From positions 39,829,267 to 39,893,266 of the forward strand of contig OX411549.1 of assembly GCA_948146395.1 (NCBI GenBank): 64,000 nucleotides of DNA, read 5' to 3'. Both the position numbers and the translations under genes were made by a program. Below, piece by piece: positions 12,275-24,775 of this stretch (position 1 is the stretch's first letter; each line of letters starts with the position of its first letter). The notes under the pieces are model-generated. The model saw only the letters and a program-made list of their open reading frames with translations, had not been told where the DNA came from and did not search any database. The stretch is from Fragum whitleyi. Lineage: Eukaryota > Mollusca > Bivalvia > Cardiida > Cardiidae.

Positions 12275-13046
12275 CTCTCATGGAGCTCAGTTACTGTTTT
12301 AAAAAAAAAAGAGGAAAATGATCAGAACAGAGCTACAGATAGAGGAATTTGACTTCTAAACCATGAAAATCTTGGGGGTCAAAATTTATCATAAAGGGGT
12401 CAAAACAACAGAAGGGCATTGTAAGTAGAGTTTTACAGCTTTCAGTGTGAATGACCTTTTCTTGTTACAAAAAGAAAAAATAATAATTAGAATTCTAAAT
12501 AGTAAAAAAGATACATCATTGAAATTTTGAGTAATAAAACAGATTTGACCCTTGGAATTTTCTCTTAAGGGGATAATGACCCCTTAGAGAAATTTCCAAG
12601 GGTCAAAAAAAGATATTGTCAGATTTTTGAGGGTCAAAACCCTGGTTTAAGGGTCAAACACGAGCCCTGTAGAGAGGGGAAAAAGGCTTAAGAGCTGAAT
12701 ATTTCATCCATATTGTGGCAAACCCTCTTTTGTATTAACATAGATTGTACTAAGTAAAATTTCAAAAGACTCCTTTTTCCACATTTTCCAATGGCTGTCC
12801 AATTTTTCGAAAACAAGGCCCTACAATTATCATATGAAAGTTTTAAAGGAACTGGATTATTTCATAAACAAGAAAAATTCATAGATGGACAGAAGCCCAG
12901 ACTGAAGGGAATCAAAGCCATCAGTATAGCTCTTCTGACCTCCAGTCATTATTTTGAAATCTATCCAAAAATGAAGGTACATTGTACCATGCTCCAGACA
13001 GGCTAAATTTTTCAATTTGTCCTTAATTTCTGACCTTGCAGCTGTC

Positions 13047-13975
13047 AAACAAAAGGCCCAAAAGGGCCAGAATCGCTCCATTGGCACTTAATGCCTAACA
13101 GACTTATGAAAATTCAAATTTTATCAGTTGCATTAAAAGTAATAAGCTAGGCCATAATCTATTTGTAAGTAGATAACCATCTTAGACCAAGGTTGGTTAA
13201 TGAATGAAATGAAAAAAAAATTAAGTCAACAAGTAATCTTACACAAAAGTCCCTTTTTCCACGACATAGAACAACATGTCAAAGAGGTTAAATGTGTGCA
13301 TAGTCACATGATAGGTAACATATTATGAAAGTTTCATGAAATCTGTCAATAAATGTACAAGTTGTAGTTACAAGAAATGTTGCATCGAAAAAGGCTCCTT
13401 TCGCCATGACACAGTATCATAATTACCAAGAAATCAGAATCCTGAAATTGATCATTTGCACCCAAAAATCTATTTCAGAGAAAAAGTTTTCTTTTTATTT
13501 TGTCATATGGCACCTTTATTAGCTGATTCAACAACACCCATGTTTTACCTCAATCAACATTTCAGGAAGAAATCTTTGACTTATGTTTATTCCTATAGCA
13601 CTCTGTAGAACCCAAGTTATCAGCTAAATCAGGATTAAAATAAAGAGCATGTCCCAAGCATAATTCCTGTCAATTCTGACTGGTAGTTTCAGAGAATTAT
13701 TTTTTTTTTTTGTATTCCACCAACACCCTTTTATGGTGGCACAACAGCCCTTAGGGCCAATGACTCACCAGTTATCAGCCAAATCAGGATATAAAGAAGG
13801 AATCTAAAAGATCATGTCCCAAGCATCATTCCTGTGAATTTTGGTTGAATTATGCCCAGTATTTCCGAGAAGAAGATGATCAAAGAAAAGGATCATGCAT
13901 GCACACACAGACGTAAGCACAACAGACAATAGGCCATGAAAAAGCCTGCTGGACTTTATCCAGTGGAGCTATAAA
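13047..13975 (-). mobile_element. HINE-like element, GCTCCAC-related (E3)
   Basis: 5' TTTATAGCTCCACTGG at 13975, modules with the CAAATCAGGAT motif, 3' end AATGGAGCGATTCTGGCC, hairpin GGCCCTTTTGGGCC, TTTTGTTTG at 13047. Abuts the 3' end of the next element. Confidence 0.75.
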
Positions 13976-13977
13976 CA

Positions 13978-14785
13978 AACAAGACAACCATGGATGTCCT
14001 AAATTGCTCATCTGAGTAAGCCAACTTTATTCTTGTCAACCTGGTTATAAATACAAAAAATTGTTATGATGTAAATTAAGGATAGTAATGCCCATGCCAT
14101 CAACCCTATCAGAATTTAATAAAAGAATCTGAAAACGCATGTACAGGGGATCATTTCTATTAGGTATTAATTGTTGAATTTTGGCCAGTAGTTTCAGAGA
14201 AGATTTTTTAAATTTCACCACTTAGGGCCCATTTTTTGGTGTTGTCCAAAGCATCCATGTCATCAACTCGGTCAGAATTTAACAAAGGAATCCAAAAGAG
14301 CATGTCCTGAGCATCAAAATTCTGTGAACTTTGGTAAAGTTCTGATCAATGGTTTCAGAGAAAGAGATATTTTGAATTTCAACATTGGTGGCCCATTTAT
14401 CGAGACACTTCAGTCTGTAGCATCCACATTTCAACTTGATCAAAACTTAACGAAAGAATATGAAAGAGCATGTCCTGATGATCATTTTCTGTAGAATATG
14501 GTTGAATTCTGACCAGTAGTTTCAGAGGAAAAGATGTATTTATATTTCACTATTGGGGCCCATTTTCTGGTGACTCTACAGCCAGTAGCGCCCAAGTTCT
14601 CAACCCGATCACAATTTTACGAAGGAATCTGAGAGCATGTCCCAAGGATCATTTCTGTGAAATTTGGTAAAATTCTGTCCAGTAGTTTCAGAGGAGATGT
14701 TTAATAAAAAGTGTATGCACTGACTTACGACGAATGACCCGCCACAACATAAGCTCCGCTGGACTCAGTCGAGTGGAGCTAAAAA
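13978..14785 (-). mobile_element. HINE-like element, GCTCCAC-related (E2)
   Basis: 5' TTTTTAGCTCCACTCGACTG at 14785; a short, decayed GTC tract; modules of about 160 bases with GAGCATGTCC; the 3' end has a CCATGG stem and TGTCTTGTTTG at 13978. Confidence 0.7.
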
Positions 14786-15095
14786 CTTAAGAAAACTGAG
14801 GATATCACCAACCAAAGGCACTATTTAAGTGATGTTGCATCAAAATGTTTCTTCTCAGTTTTGTCCCAGCTTCAATCAAAGCTAAATCTTTAATCTTCTT
14901 ATGAAAAGAATCCATAATTTTCATACTCGTAAAAGGGACACATTGAATGGATGTGCTACCTATTGGAACCACCATTCCCATATACAGAAACGCAAATACC
15001 TTAGAGTATACCATATATTTCTATTTGACAGCAACCTTTAGGCCCTTTTCAGTCATTAGAGCTAGAAATTCTGTCATACTAGGATAATACCCCTC

Positions 15096-15120
15096 TCCCC
15101 CCCCCCCCCCCCCCCCCCCA
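15096..15120. repeat. Poly-C tract
   Basis: About 25 C, flanked by TCTC and CACACACAGACA. Length in the source molecule is uncertain, since such runs are hard to sequence. Confidence 0.85.
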
Positions 15121-15224
15121 CACACACAGACAAAATTCTGAATCCACTGCAATAGCCCTCTCTCTGGCAGAATCTTCATCAGCTTATCAGAGACATGGTA
15201 AGATTGTTTATTCCCTTTAATGGG

Positions 15225-15475
15225 GTATAACACCACTTTCAACAATAACAATCTTACAGTTATATCACAGAGGCTGGATTCCTGGTATTTCCCGCCCCAG
15301 TATAAACTCTCCTAGCCTCCAGCTGCTATCCCACATGGGTCCGTTATTATTAATCTATTACTAGAGAGAGACAAATTGTCAGAAAGGATGAGTGTTGCAA
15401 TCAGGGATCAAACCTGTGACCTCATGATTAGGAGGCAAACAAGCTACCAACAGCAATATGATAGTGGCTAATACA
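15225..15475 (-). repeat. tRNA-derived SINE copy
   Basis: Minus-oriented body with the tRNA-like head near 15475. Degenerate. Confidence 0.65.
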
Positions 15476-16224
15476 CGGTAAAATAATTAATGATAGATTA
15501 GCTTCATCCATTCACACTTTTCCTCTGTCAATGCTCCAGTAAGCTACACCCCTGTCATCACAAGCCTACTGCAACTTATTTTACCCTATAGTTTGACTTC
15601 TGATTAAGTCAGTGGTGGATCCAGACATTTCAGAGTCATCTCGGCCTGTGAATAACTTGTCCCGTCAACTCGGCCTGTATATATCATATAGGTACATAAA
15701 GATGCAATTTAAATATATTTTAGAGCCTGTGTAACTTTTTTTTAAGGAAAAAATACTCGCTCAAGTAAAATTTTTTTGTAGGATTTTAACTAACAATCGT
15801 TAACTTCATACCTCCTTTAAGTACACTTAGCACCTTGATTAACTATCCAATAAGTGTGCCCAAACACCAATTTGCTATACACTATATAACCTATATATAG
15901 GCTGAGTGGACGAGCTGAGTTTTACACAGGCTGAGTTTTGAAAGGGCCGAGTGCCAGGAGACCGATCTAGGTTGAAACGACCCCCTCAAAGACCTATTTA
16001 TTTTATCCTTTACAAGGAAATTCAATCAAAATTGAGAAATAGTAGGAAAATGAACCCTGGATTTTGTTCCTACAAGGCACTCACAGTCAAAGTATCCTAT
16101 GGTCCTATGGACACACTAATACAGCTCATAAGGGCCCTCGCTCTCTCCTCTTTTAACTGTAAATAATTTCACCTTTTTCCTATCCATATGTTTTGTGCAA
16201 ACATTGAAAAAAAGGATGTATCTT

Positions 16225-16620
16225 TCGAGAAAAAAACCCCTAACATTCTAGATTCTTTCTTTCCAAGAACTATTATAGATTGGAACAATGATTGATTGAT
16301 TGAATTAACGCCGCTTTCAACATTATTTCAGTTAAATCTCGGCGGCTGGAGCACCTAACAATGGATTCCTGGTATTTCTCTCACCAGTACAACCACCACA
16401 TTCTTTCCTAGCCTCCAGCAGCTATCTCACATAGGTCTACGATTATCAAGCCATTGGTGAGAGACAATTAGTCGGAAAGAATGAGTGTCGCCGTCGGGGA
16501 TAGAACCCGCAAACTCTAGATTGACAGTCTGACGCGCTAAGATTGGAACAACCTAGAAATTAATGTTGTGTGCGCAAAGACAGTAAAGAGCTTCAAATCA
16601 GTTCTCCAACAATGTTATTA
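16225..16620 (+). mobile_element. LINE 3' coding tail split by a SINE
   Basis: Reads LDSFFPRTIIDWNN before the SINE and DWNNLEINVVCAKTVKSFKS then VLQQCY and a stop after it. This is the usual C-terminal signature of non-LTR reverse transcriptases (FFPRT..WN.LP..VV.A.T...FK..L). The rest of the LINE upstream is not recognisable, and the left limit is uncertain. Confidence 0.7.
16289..16539 (-). repeat. tRNA-derived SINE with clear 12-base target duplication
   Basis: Flanked by AGATTGGAACAA at 16277-16288 and 16540-16551. Minus orientation: tRNA-like head at the right (TAGCGCGTCAGACTGTCAAT), tail of TGAT/TGAATTAA at the left. Defines the family boundaries well. Confidence 0.9.
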
Positions 16621-16879
16621 ACATCCAATAACACACATCTCTCTCCCACTGTGAATATATCGAAAGGTTCTACAGTGTATGCATTCTGATTCAGATAGTA
16701 GATATGTTTGTAGAAACGATCCTTAACAGCGCTTGCAGCACTTTGATTTCTGTGAGGGTCGGACATTTTTATCTCAACCAACAGACCAACGCAAATAAAC
16801 TGAATACTGTAACAACAATTCAGCTGAGAGAAAACCTAACGTTTCTTTCATATTACTGGACTTAACTGTTTCAACAGAA

Positions 16880-17290
16880 TACAACGGCCTTACCATTAGA
16901 AAGAAACAGAAATAATCATCAACTGTGCACTTTGGTTTTAGACTAGACGTCTTTAAAAATTGTTGTTTCCAGTCTATGTGGAACTATTTTTCTTCGGCTA
17001 ATTTTATTTTTATTGATAATCACTGCTTTCATCAGAAAAAGTGAATTAAAAAAATAGATAAGCCGTAGCTGCTTTATCTGATATAAATGATATAACATTT
17101 TATCGATATTCGTGATTTTGTGAAGAAAAATATTCGTCCGCAGCGTCAAAATGGCGGAGAATATTTTCCTCGGAGAAGTTTCCAAAAGACAAACAATTTA
17201 CTGATTTTAATTGTTTTCGTACATGTATACAAATCATTTGAGTAATAAAGCGAAAGGTTTTTAATCTAAAGGTAATTGATTATGGTCGAC
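16880..17290. promoter_or_regulatory. Candidate shared 5' region of TRAPPC2 and PCM1
   Basis: Both genes have a splice acceptor just before the start codon, so their first exons are non-coding and upstream. This stretch holds a minus-strand donor-like TAATG|GTAAGG near 16895, a plus-strand donor-like AAAG|GTAATT near 17270, and AAAATGGCGGAG at 17147-17158, similar to the YY1 motif found at many animal start sites. It is relatively repeat-free and richer in CpG than its surroundings. Transcription start sites cannot be read directly. Confidence 0.35.
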
Positions 17291-18611
17291 CTTGCATGTC
17301 AGGTTGAAATGATGACAAAACATGTGAACTCATGAACAGCCCAAAAAGTGCTAGTCAAACTGATGTTTTTGTCCAGATATCGCCTTGCCCACATTCCTTG
17401 GTCAACAATGGCTCTTTTTAAGCAAAGTTTTCGCCTACAACTTGAGAAATTTAGGCCTATAATTTTGATATGTAATAAATTAGGCAGTTGCTGTTTTATT
17501 GGTGTGGGAAAGGCAGTTGTTGTTGTTGTAAAAGAATATTGTGCTCATCAACTGGAACCAGTCCAGGTGTGCCTACAAAAGCAGAACTTCACAACAAGAT
17601 ACAAGATACAAGATTCCTCCACTGTCCGGAAACCACACCTCAAGATTTCATGACAGCCAGTCCCACTGAAATGCCTGGTAAAAATCATACCAGTCCTGTT
17701 AGTTGCACTTGAATACAGGATCAACTGACTGGTAAAATCTATCTCTGGATATTGTCTACCCTTCTTTTGAGTGTTACAGACAGGAAAGTGCACTTGGAAT
17801 GTTAGAAACATGAAAGAAGTATAAGTAAAGATCTGACATTTTGGACAAGTGAAAGTACATTAAAGTAAAGTATTGGTTAAAATGTTAGTAAGTGAGAGAG
17901 GAGTAAAAGATCTAGTTAAAAACGATCACCTCCAGACTAATGGTATTTCCAGGTAATGTTGAATACCTGCCACAGTTCTCTTAAACTAATGTAGCTCAGG
18001 TGTGGCAATATGACAGGGTAACTGGTTCCAAAGGCTAAAAGAATGAGGGTAGAATGAACATGATGTAATCAGAGTTAACCTGGATTTGTGGTAGAGAAAG
18101 AGGGTGCATATGTCTAGTTAATCTTGTAAGACGGTGCATATATGATGAAATAATAACTTAGGGGTCCAGACTGCCAAAAATAAATATTAAGCATCTGGGG
18201 TAAAGGCATTTTCTAAAAAAGAATTAGGGGCCCAGTCCAAAATCTAGGGGAACTGGGCAACTAGGCTTCTGTTAGTCTTTTTCCCTGATTTATGGAGCAC
18301 ATCCCCTCTATGTAAAAAAAATGTATGGATTTTAAATTTTATGGATGAATTTTCGAGATAGCTTGGCACAATTGTTCTACATCAGAAATTTAGTCTATTT
18401 CATTTCATTTAGAATGCAAGCAAAGTAGGTTTGTATTTCACCTTTCTCCACCAGATAGGAACCAACATTTTAGGGGAAGAAGAAAGATATTGTTGGCATA
18501 TTGTTATCAATGAAAACGGTTGCAGCTGCCAATATGTTATTTGTCATTTCCCTTGTTTATATCATCTTCAGGCAATCTGGTAGTGTGCTATTATAGTCAT
18601 AATCATTTCAG
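17291..18611. other. PCM1 5' UTR intron region, no gene
   Basis: No conserved protein in any frame. Ends in the polypyrimidine and CATTTCAG acceptor of PCM1 exon 1. Short open frames at 17348-17811 look like chance. Confidence 0.5.
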
Positions 18612-18631
18612 GGGAGAGAGATCATTGAAAT

Positions 18632-18775
18632 ATGGCTTCAGGAGGTCAGAAACCCAAACCTGTGTCTTCAGAGCCTCGGCAGAGAAGCAGTTGGCAGAGA
18701 ACAACCAGTATGTCAGATAAGGAAGATAATATCAGCCTAAGCAGTATGCCAAATGAACTTCGGCCAAATAACTGG
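18632..18775 (+). CDS. PCM1: PCM1 coding exon 1
   Basis: 48 codons, MASGGQKPKP to ELRPNNW, donor GTAAGG at 18776. The acceptor CATTTCAG ends at 18611, so the exon opens with 20 bases of 5' UTR. Ser/Arg-rich and poorly conserved; NNW joins DFSDW in the next exon. Confidence 0.9.
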
Positions 18776-21700
18776 GTAAGGAGATAGTTTAACACAGGAC
18801 TAGAACAAGAGAATGAGAGAAAAAACAAGTCTGAAATCAGCGGTGTGGAATTCCCATGTCCGACATGGGTTTTTCTACCTGCGGACAATTAGATTTTTCT
18901 TTGCCACTTGTCCGTGGTCTAGTAAATCTTGGAATGGTACTTGATAGAGGTAAGAGTTTAATAAGCCAAATGTTTGTTGCAAAACATAGAAGATATTGTT
19001 TACAATGAAGAAAATGCTGGGTTAATAAAACCCTATATTGTGGGTACTCATTCAAGTTAAGGGTCAGTGCAAAACTATTGTAAATGCCTTAATATTTATA
19101 GACACTTGCAATAGTTTTGAACTGACCCCAAAAATTTTAATCATCTTTCCTGCAATGAATACCTACAACTTGAGGTGGGTGCAAGTAAACTATTGGCATA
19201 AAGTTATGCATATTTTCTATGGCCTTTATTTTGGAGCTGAAAGATTGTTCAGATTGACTTAAACCCCCCCCCCCCCATTCATTCAAACAAACAGACATAA
19301 CAAATTTTGGATACTGGGATCCAGCTTTGAGGAACAATAGAGCACTGAATGAGCAAGAATGCCGAATCACAATGATGTGTTAGAAACAGAAAGGCATAAT
19401 TCATCTATTACCAAAAGGTGCCGAGTTGTCCACTCTGCAGGGGTGTGGAAATACAGATTTTTCTCCATTTATCCCTGAGCAAGTAAAAAGTGATTTTCTA
19501 TTTGTCCAGGATCAATATGAACTTGTCAGCAAGATAGATGAATTTGAGGGAACATTGTCTTTATAAAGGAAAATGTTTGAACCAAGCATTTTCTTCATGA
19601 AAAAATTTCTACTCTTTGATACAAACATTTAGTTCATTCATGTCTTCAATCTAAATAGTATCATTCTATGATTTTCCTTGGTATTTGAACTAAGGGTTTG
19701 ACCCTTAATTATTCCATTTTGACCCTCAAAAAATTCCTGCATTTTGGCCTATCGAATTTCCGTTGGTGCAATCTATGCAAGATTATATAAATCATTTGTT
19801 TTCTTCATATTATTTTAAGAGATCGATGTTAAAATACTTTATTGATTATGTTGATTCATTAATGTAGATCATTTTAAACTCGTATGTGGATAAATTTATT
19901 ATTTTGCAGCCTTTTTGACCTTATTAAACAATTTTGACCCCAAATGTTTTTGGTCAAGGGGTGACTATTACTCCTGAATTTGAAAAGCTTGCACAAGCCT
20001 TGGCAATGGAATTAAAGTAATTGTCCAAATTTTCTATGTCTTTTAGAGATGATTGTAACATTATGAAATTTGTTAAAACAGCTTGAAGGATTTTAATGAA
20101 AGGCTAGAATTTTATTATGCATGTAGACATTGTATTTTTTTTTTATCTTCATAGTTTGATATCTAATGAAAATAAGAAAATGAATCAATTGTATTCAGGA
20201 AGCCTGTCAAAAGGTTATTGGTTAATTTTAAAAAGAAATGTATATCGTATGAATTTTTGCTAATTATTAGTTTTTTATTATCAGGACTTCTCTGATTGGA
20301 GACCAGCAACACACAAGGATCAAACAAAAAGCCGCAAAAAGGGAAATCCAGAATGGGAACGAGAACAGGCTCATACCCAGGAATCCCCACCCACCTCTGA
20401 GAGACGATATGGGACTCCACGAACCTTTCCTAGGACTAAAGTTACGACAAATACTCCAAAATCACAGAGAAGTGCATTGGAAAATCTCAGACAAAGGATG
20501 ACATTCAGTGACCAAGAGGAGGTAATAAAAACTTTTATTAGATTTTCAATAAGAATTTATAGGTGGCATGAATTATAGACTTCTTTGAATTTGCGATTGA
20601 CATGTGAAAGGGCTTATAGATAGATCAGATCCGTATTCGATAAAAAAGATAGTGAGAAAGAAGTTGGAAGGACCTTCAAAGTTGTTTGTTATAAGCAATT
20701 TCTGTACCAAAGGGATTGTTCAAAGGCTATCAGGTTCTCTTTTTCAAATCAAATTCAGAGCGTGGTACAAGGACTTCCATATTCAAAAACTGTGTTGATC
20801 TTTTATACTTACTGCTTGACATAGTATTTTGTTATGATATTTGAGCCTGTGTGTGACATTTCCAACAATTTGAATCATTTGTGAGGTGACAAATGACCAA
20901 CAGCCTAGCCAGTTACAAGGGTAATTACAAGATTTGCTGTCTGTCTAAATACTCTTTTATCTTATATCTCTATGAAAGTGCAAAGTGAAGACTCTGGACA
21001 GACTGTGCAGATGCACAGGCTGGTCAGAGTCTTTGCTTGGCACACTTTTGAAATTGTTGGAAATTTCACACACTGGCTCATTTACATTGTTTAACTTGTT
21101 TTATTGAATCATTTTCAGGGTATTAGTATGGATGGTGAAAGAAACAATGACAGAAATTTACTGAAACGGACTGACAACTTCAGCCGTCAAGATTCATCTA
21201 ATACCAATGACAGCCTTTATCCGAGGCAGTTAGCCAATCGAAGGGAAGATAGAAATAACAGGAATAACAACAAACAAAATCATGCATCGGCTACATCCGA
21301 GGGAAAGGTAAGACTATTTTTCTCGTTTTTTTAGAGCTTCATGCAGAGGAAGTCCTTTCAATGTGGAAAACAATTCGGAGATGAAGAGAGTATTTGTTGA
21401 TTTCATGGAGGCATGAATCAGAATGTAGAAAAAGTCATGAAATCATCTGAAGTTAGATTATTTATTTATTGTTTCAGACTCTATTAGCTTAGAAGGAAAT
21501 GCGCTGGGATTTCAATGAATCCAAGTTTAATGCCAAAACCAACTTTCAACCTACATTTACAAAGGTCTTTGTCAAAATGTCATTTGTCTAGCTAATGGGC
21601 AACTGATGAGTAGTACAACTAATTGAGATTTGAAGCTGGTGGCTTGAACATGAAAGTATGTTTTTCTGTGGTGAGAAACAAGTGGAAACCATGAGTACAT

Positions 21701-23073
21701 AGGCCACCACAGTATCAAATAAGGTGTCTTAATCTGTGTTGGGCATTGAGTATAATTCCTATTGAGCATGTACTTTCATCATTATTTATTTAGAGTTTTA
21801 AAATCTACTAAGAGCAAGTTTATATGAAAATATTTAATTCTTAATGAACTATTTAGTGCCATTTAAAAAGCTTATTTTAAGTAAGTAACTTTCTAAAACA
21901 TCACAAATTAAGTCTAGGATCACCCTGTATTTCCACACAGTCAGTCTCATTAAGGTCTTCAATTTACACTCTGTGACTATGCTATAAGTCAGATTAGGAT
22001 TTGGTCTTATTTTTAACCCTCTCTTGGTCTTTATTGTATATATTCCTGCTGTTTAAAAAAAATGGCAAGCATAAAGACCAAGATCAGCCTATACAATGTA
22101 TCATTGTGAGAAAAACTTAAGACAATCAATTGGAAATGTCACAAAAATTGTCAATTTGTTTGAAACTAAACTAAAAATTTGAAGAATAAGGGTTTATTCA
22201 TTGTGTGGCCTTTAAGGCTGGAACTTTATTGAATGTGCTTGACAAGCTGTCTAGATGTACAACACTGGCTCCTATTCTGTTTTCAGGCTGACAGCAGTCA
22301 GATAGTTGGAAGATTAATGCAGATCAGAGACTATATAAAACAAGCTCATTCTATGATGGAGTCACTGAGGAAGACTGGCGATCCTGTAAGAGTTTTTTTA
22401 TGCCCCCGCATCGATAGATCGGGGGCATATTGTTTTACCGTTGTCCCTCTGTCTGTCTGCAAAAGTTAACCGAAAAACTTAACATTCCCAATATCTTCAA
22501 GCCTATACAAGATACAAGGATAATATTTGGCATGATTATAGATCTCAATGATCTGCATCTGTTGGTACCAAAGTCAAGGTCATGTGACAAGGTCAAGGTC
22601 ATCTGTCAAGGTCAAACTTTGAAAAAAAATGCTATTAAGGGGGCATTCATGTTTCACAAACACATCTTGTTTTCAAATTCTTTCCTTTCTGAATGAAAAA
22701 TAGATTGTGCAAAGGTCAGACTGAAAAAAGATTCATCTTGAACAGTCCTTGAAAAAGAGCTGTACCCAAAAAGGTGCCTGAATTTCAGCAATTAGCCGAA
22801 AAAAAATATAACATGACTTGAAATCTTTATCAAAATGATATTTTTATGCCCCAGCATTGAAAGACCGGGGTCATATTGTTTTACTGTTGTCCATCTGTAT
22901 GTCTCTCTGCAAAACTTAACCAATAAAACTTAACATTGCCAATATTTTTTGGCTATTCAAGGTACGATGCTCATATTTGGTATGATGATAGATCTCAATG
23001 ATATACATATGCTGGTATCAAGGTCAAGGTCATGCAACAAGGTCAAGGTCAAATTTCTAAAAAAATTGTTTCA

Positions 23074-23105
<32 letters not shown>

Positions 23106-24738
23106 CTTACAAAAATTCACATAAGCAATAAATAAGAACTGTGAATGCACTGGTAGCCACCTCGTATTTGCAAACACTTTTCCAAATCAAAATTAACATA
23201 TGTCTAGGTAACACTGTTGAGTGAATGATATGACTAGGTAACTTTGTTAAGTGAACGATTTGTCATTAGGAGAATGTTTTGTGAGCTTAAGACGATGAGT
23301 TTGTATTCAATTCTTTCTGTTCTATGTGAAAACATTTCTTAATCTTACTGAATTTCTATTTATACAATTGTTTGAAGGTGTAATTAGTTACAGATCATGT
23401 GGTCTAAGAAAAAATGTGGATAGAGTCAGTTATGTTATGATATAAGCTATAGTGCAGGAGTGAAAAAAGTATCTCTGATTTCGTGGTTTTATAAAAAAAA
23501 ACTCAGGTCATATTATAAATAGAATATCAAATTTATGCTCATTAAATAACTAAGCTATTACTCTAGTGAAATAATGAAGCAAATGAGCTAAGAACTGATT
23601 ACAACAACAAATTTTCCTAAAAATTCAGGTCAAAATATAATAGAATTTAAGATTATGCTCATTTAATAAAGAAATTATCAAACTTATCATCTCAAACAGA
23701 TAAAAACTTTGACGCAGCCTCTTTTTTATCTGTTCATAGATGACTAGTTTAATAAATTTGGTATTCTATGACCACTCATTCAATATCCTTATTATATTAT
23801 CTTTTCTTTTGAACTTTAGCCTGGGTATAAAGATGAGATGGATCGATTACAAAAGTTGATGGACCATCTTAGAGAACAAGAGAAAGGCTATACAGGTCTT
23901 CTACAACACATACTGGTAATCATTATTCTTCTTTGTTTAATGTCTTGGTTTTCTGCTTAAATCTCCTGACTACAGGACTGCTTGCTTATAGCTGTACTTA
24001 CAAGGTTTAGGAAGAAATTTACAATTTTTAGAGAAGAGATTCTGTTGCAGTCTTAAAGAATGTAATCATGAAATTGACAAGGTTTTAAACCTTTCTTATA
24101 TATAAAAAAAAATAAAAGAGTTGCTTATAACAATTTCAAGCAGAAGAAAAATTTGGTATTTGGAAAGTGGGAATGTCATCTTCAGGATATTTACTTTTTC
24201 ACCAAATTGTTTTCCCTATTAAATCCAGTCAAAAAAGCTTGTTTAGTTCTGTATAATTTCATCAATTAATACATTCAGTCTGGCCATGAAGAGAATGGTA
24301 TGAATGAGATGAGTCGAGAGATGACTCCTAATTTGGACCCGCTGGATGATACAACATCTGTAGATCTAGATGTACAGTCAGAGGCTTCAGAGAGAGATGT
24401 AAGTGTGCTCTATTTCTACTCCATTTTTATGCCATCAAAGGTCAAGGTTTGATATTGCAGGGATTGACCACTAATACCAGTCCTGGGCCCGAGTTTGAAG
24501 ATAACATGGTAGAAGATAACATGTTGCAGCTTCTTCAGGCCTGTAATTAATGGCAACGTAATTTCAAATCTGTCAAGTTTTAAAAAATAGCCTTTTTTTT
24601 CCAAAACATTTTTATGCCCCCGTATTGAGAGATCGGGGGCATATTGTTTTACTCATGTCCGTCTGTCTGTCTGTCCGTCCGTCTGTCCGAAAATTTAACA
24701 GAAAACTTAACCTTTGCCTTATCGAGAGATCGCTGTTA

Positions 24739-24775
<37 letters not shown>

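Noticed and set aside
16593..16781. Minus-strand 62-codon frame starting MVEIKMSDPHRNQ as a possible small gene
   Set aside because: Its 3' half is antisense to the LINE reverse-transcriptase tail, no family was recognised, and there is no clear splice donor.
17147..17215. ATGGCGGAGAATATT frame (MAENIFLGEVSK) as a coding first exon
   Set aside because: It hits a stop after 17 codons and matches no known N-terminus; more likely 5' UTR with a YY1-like motif.
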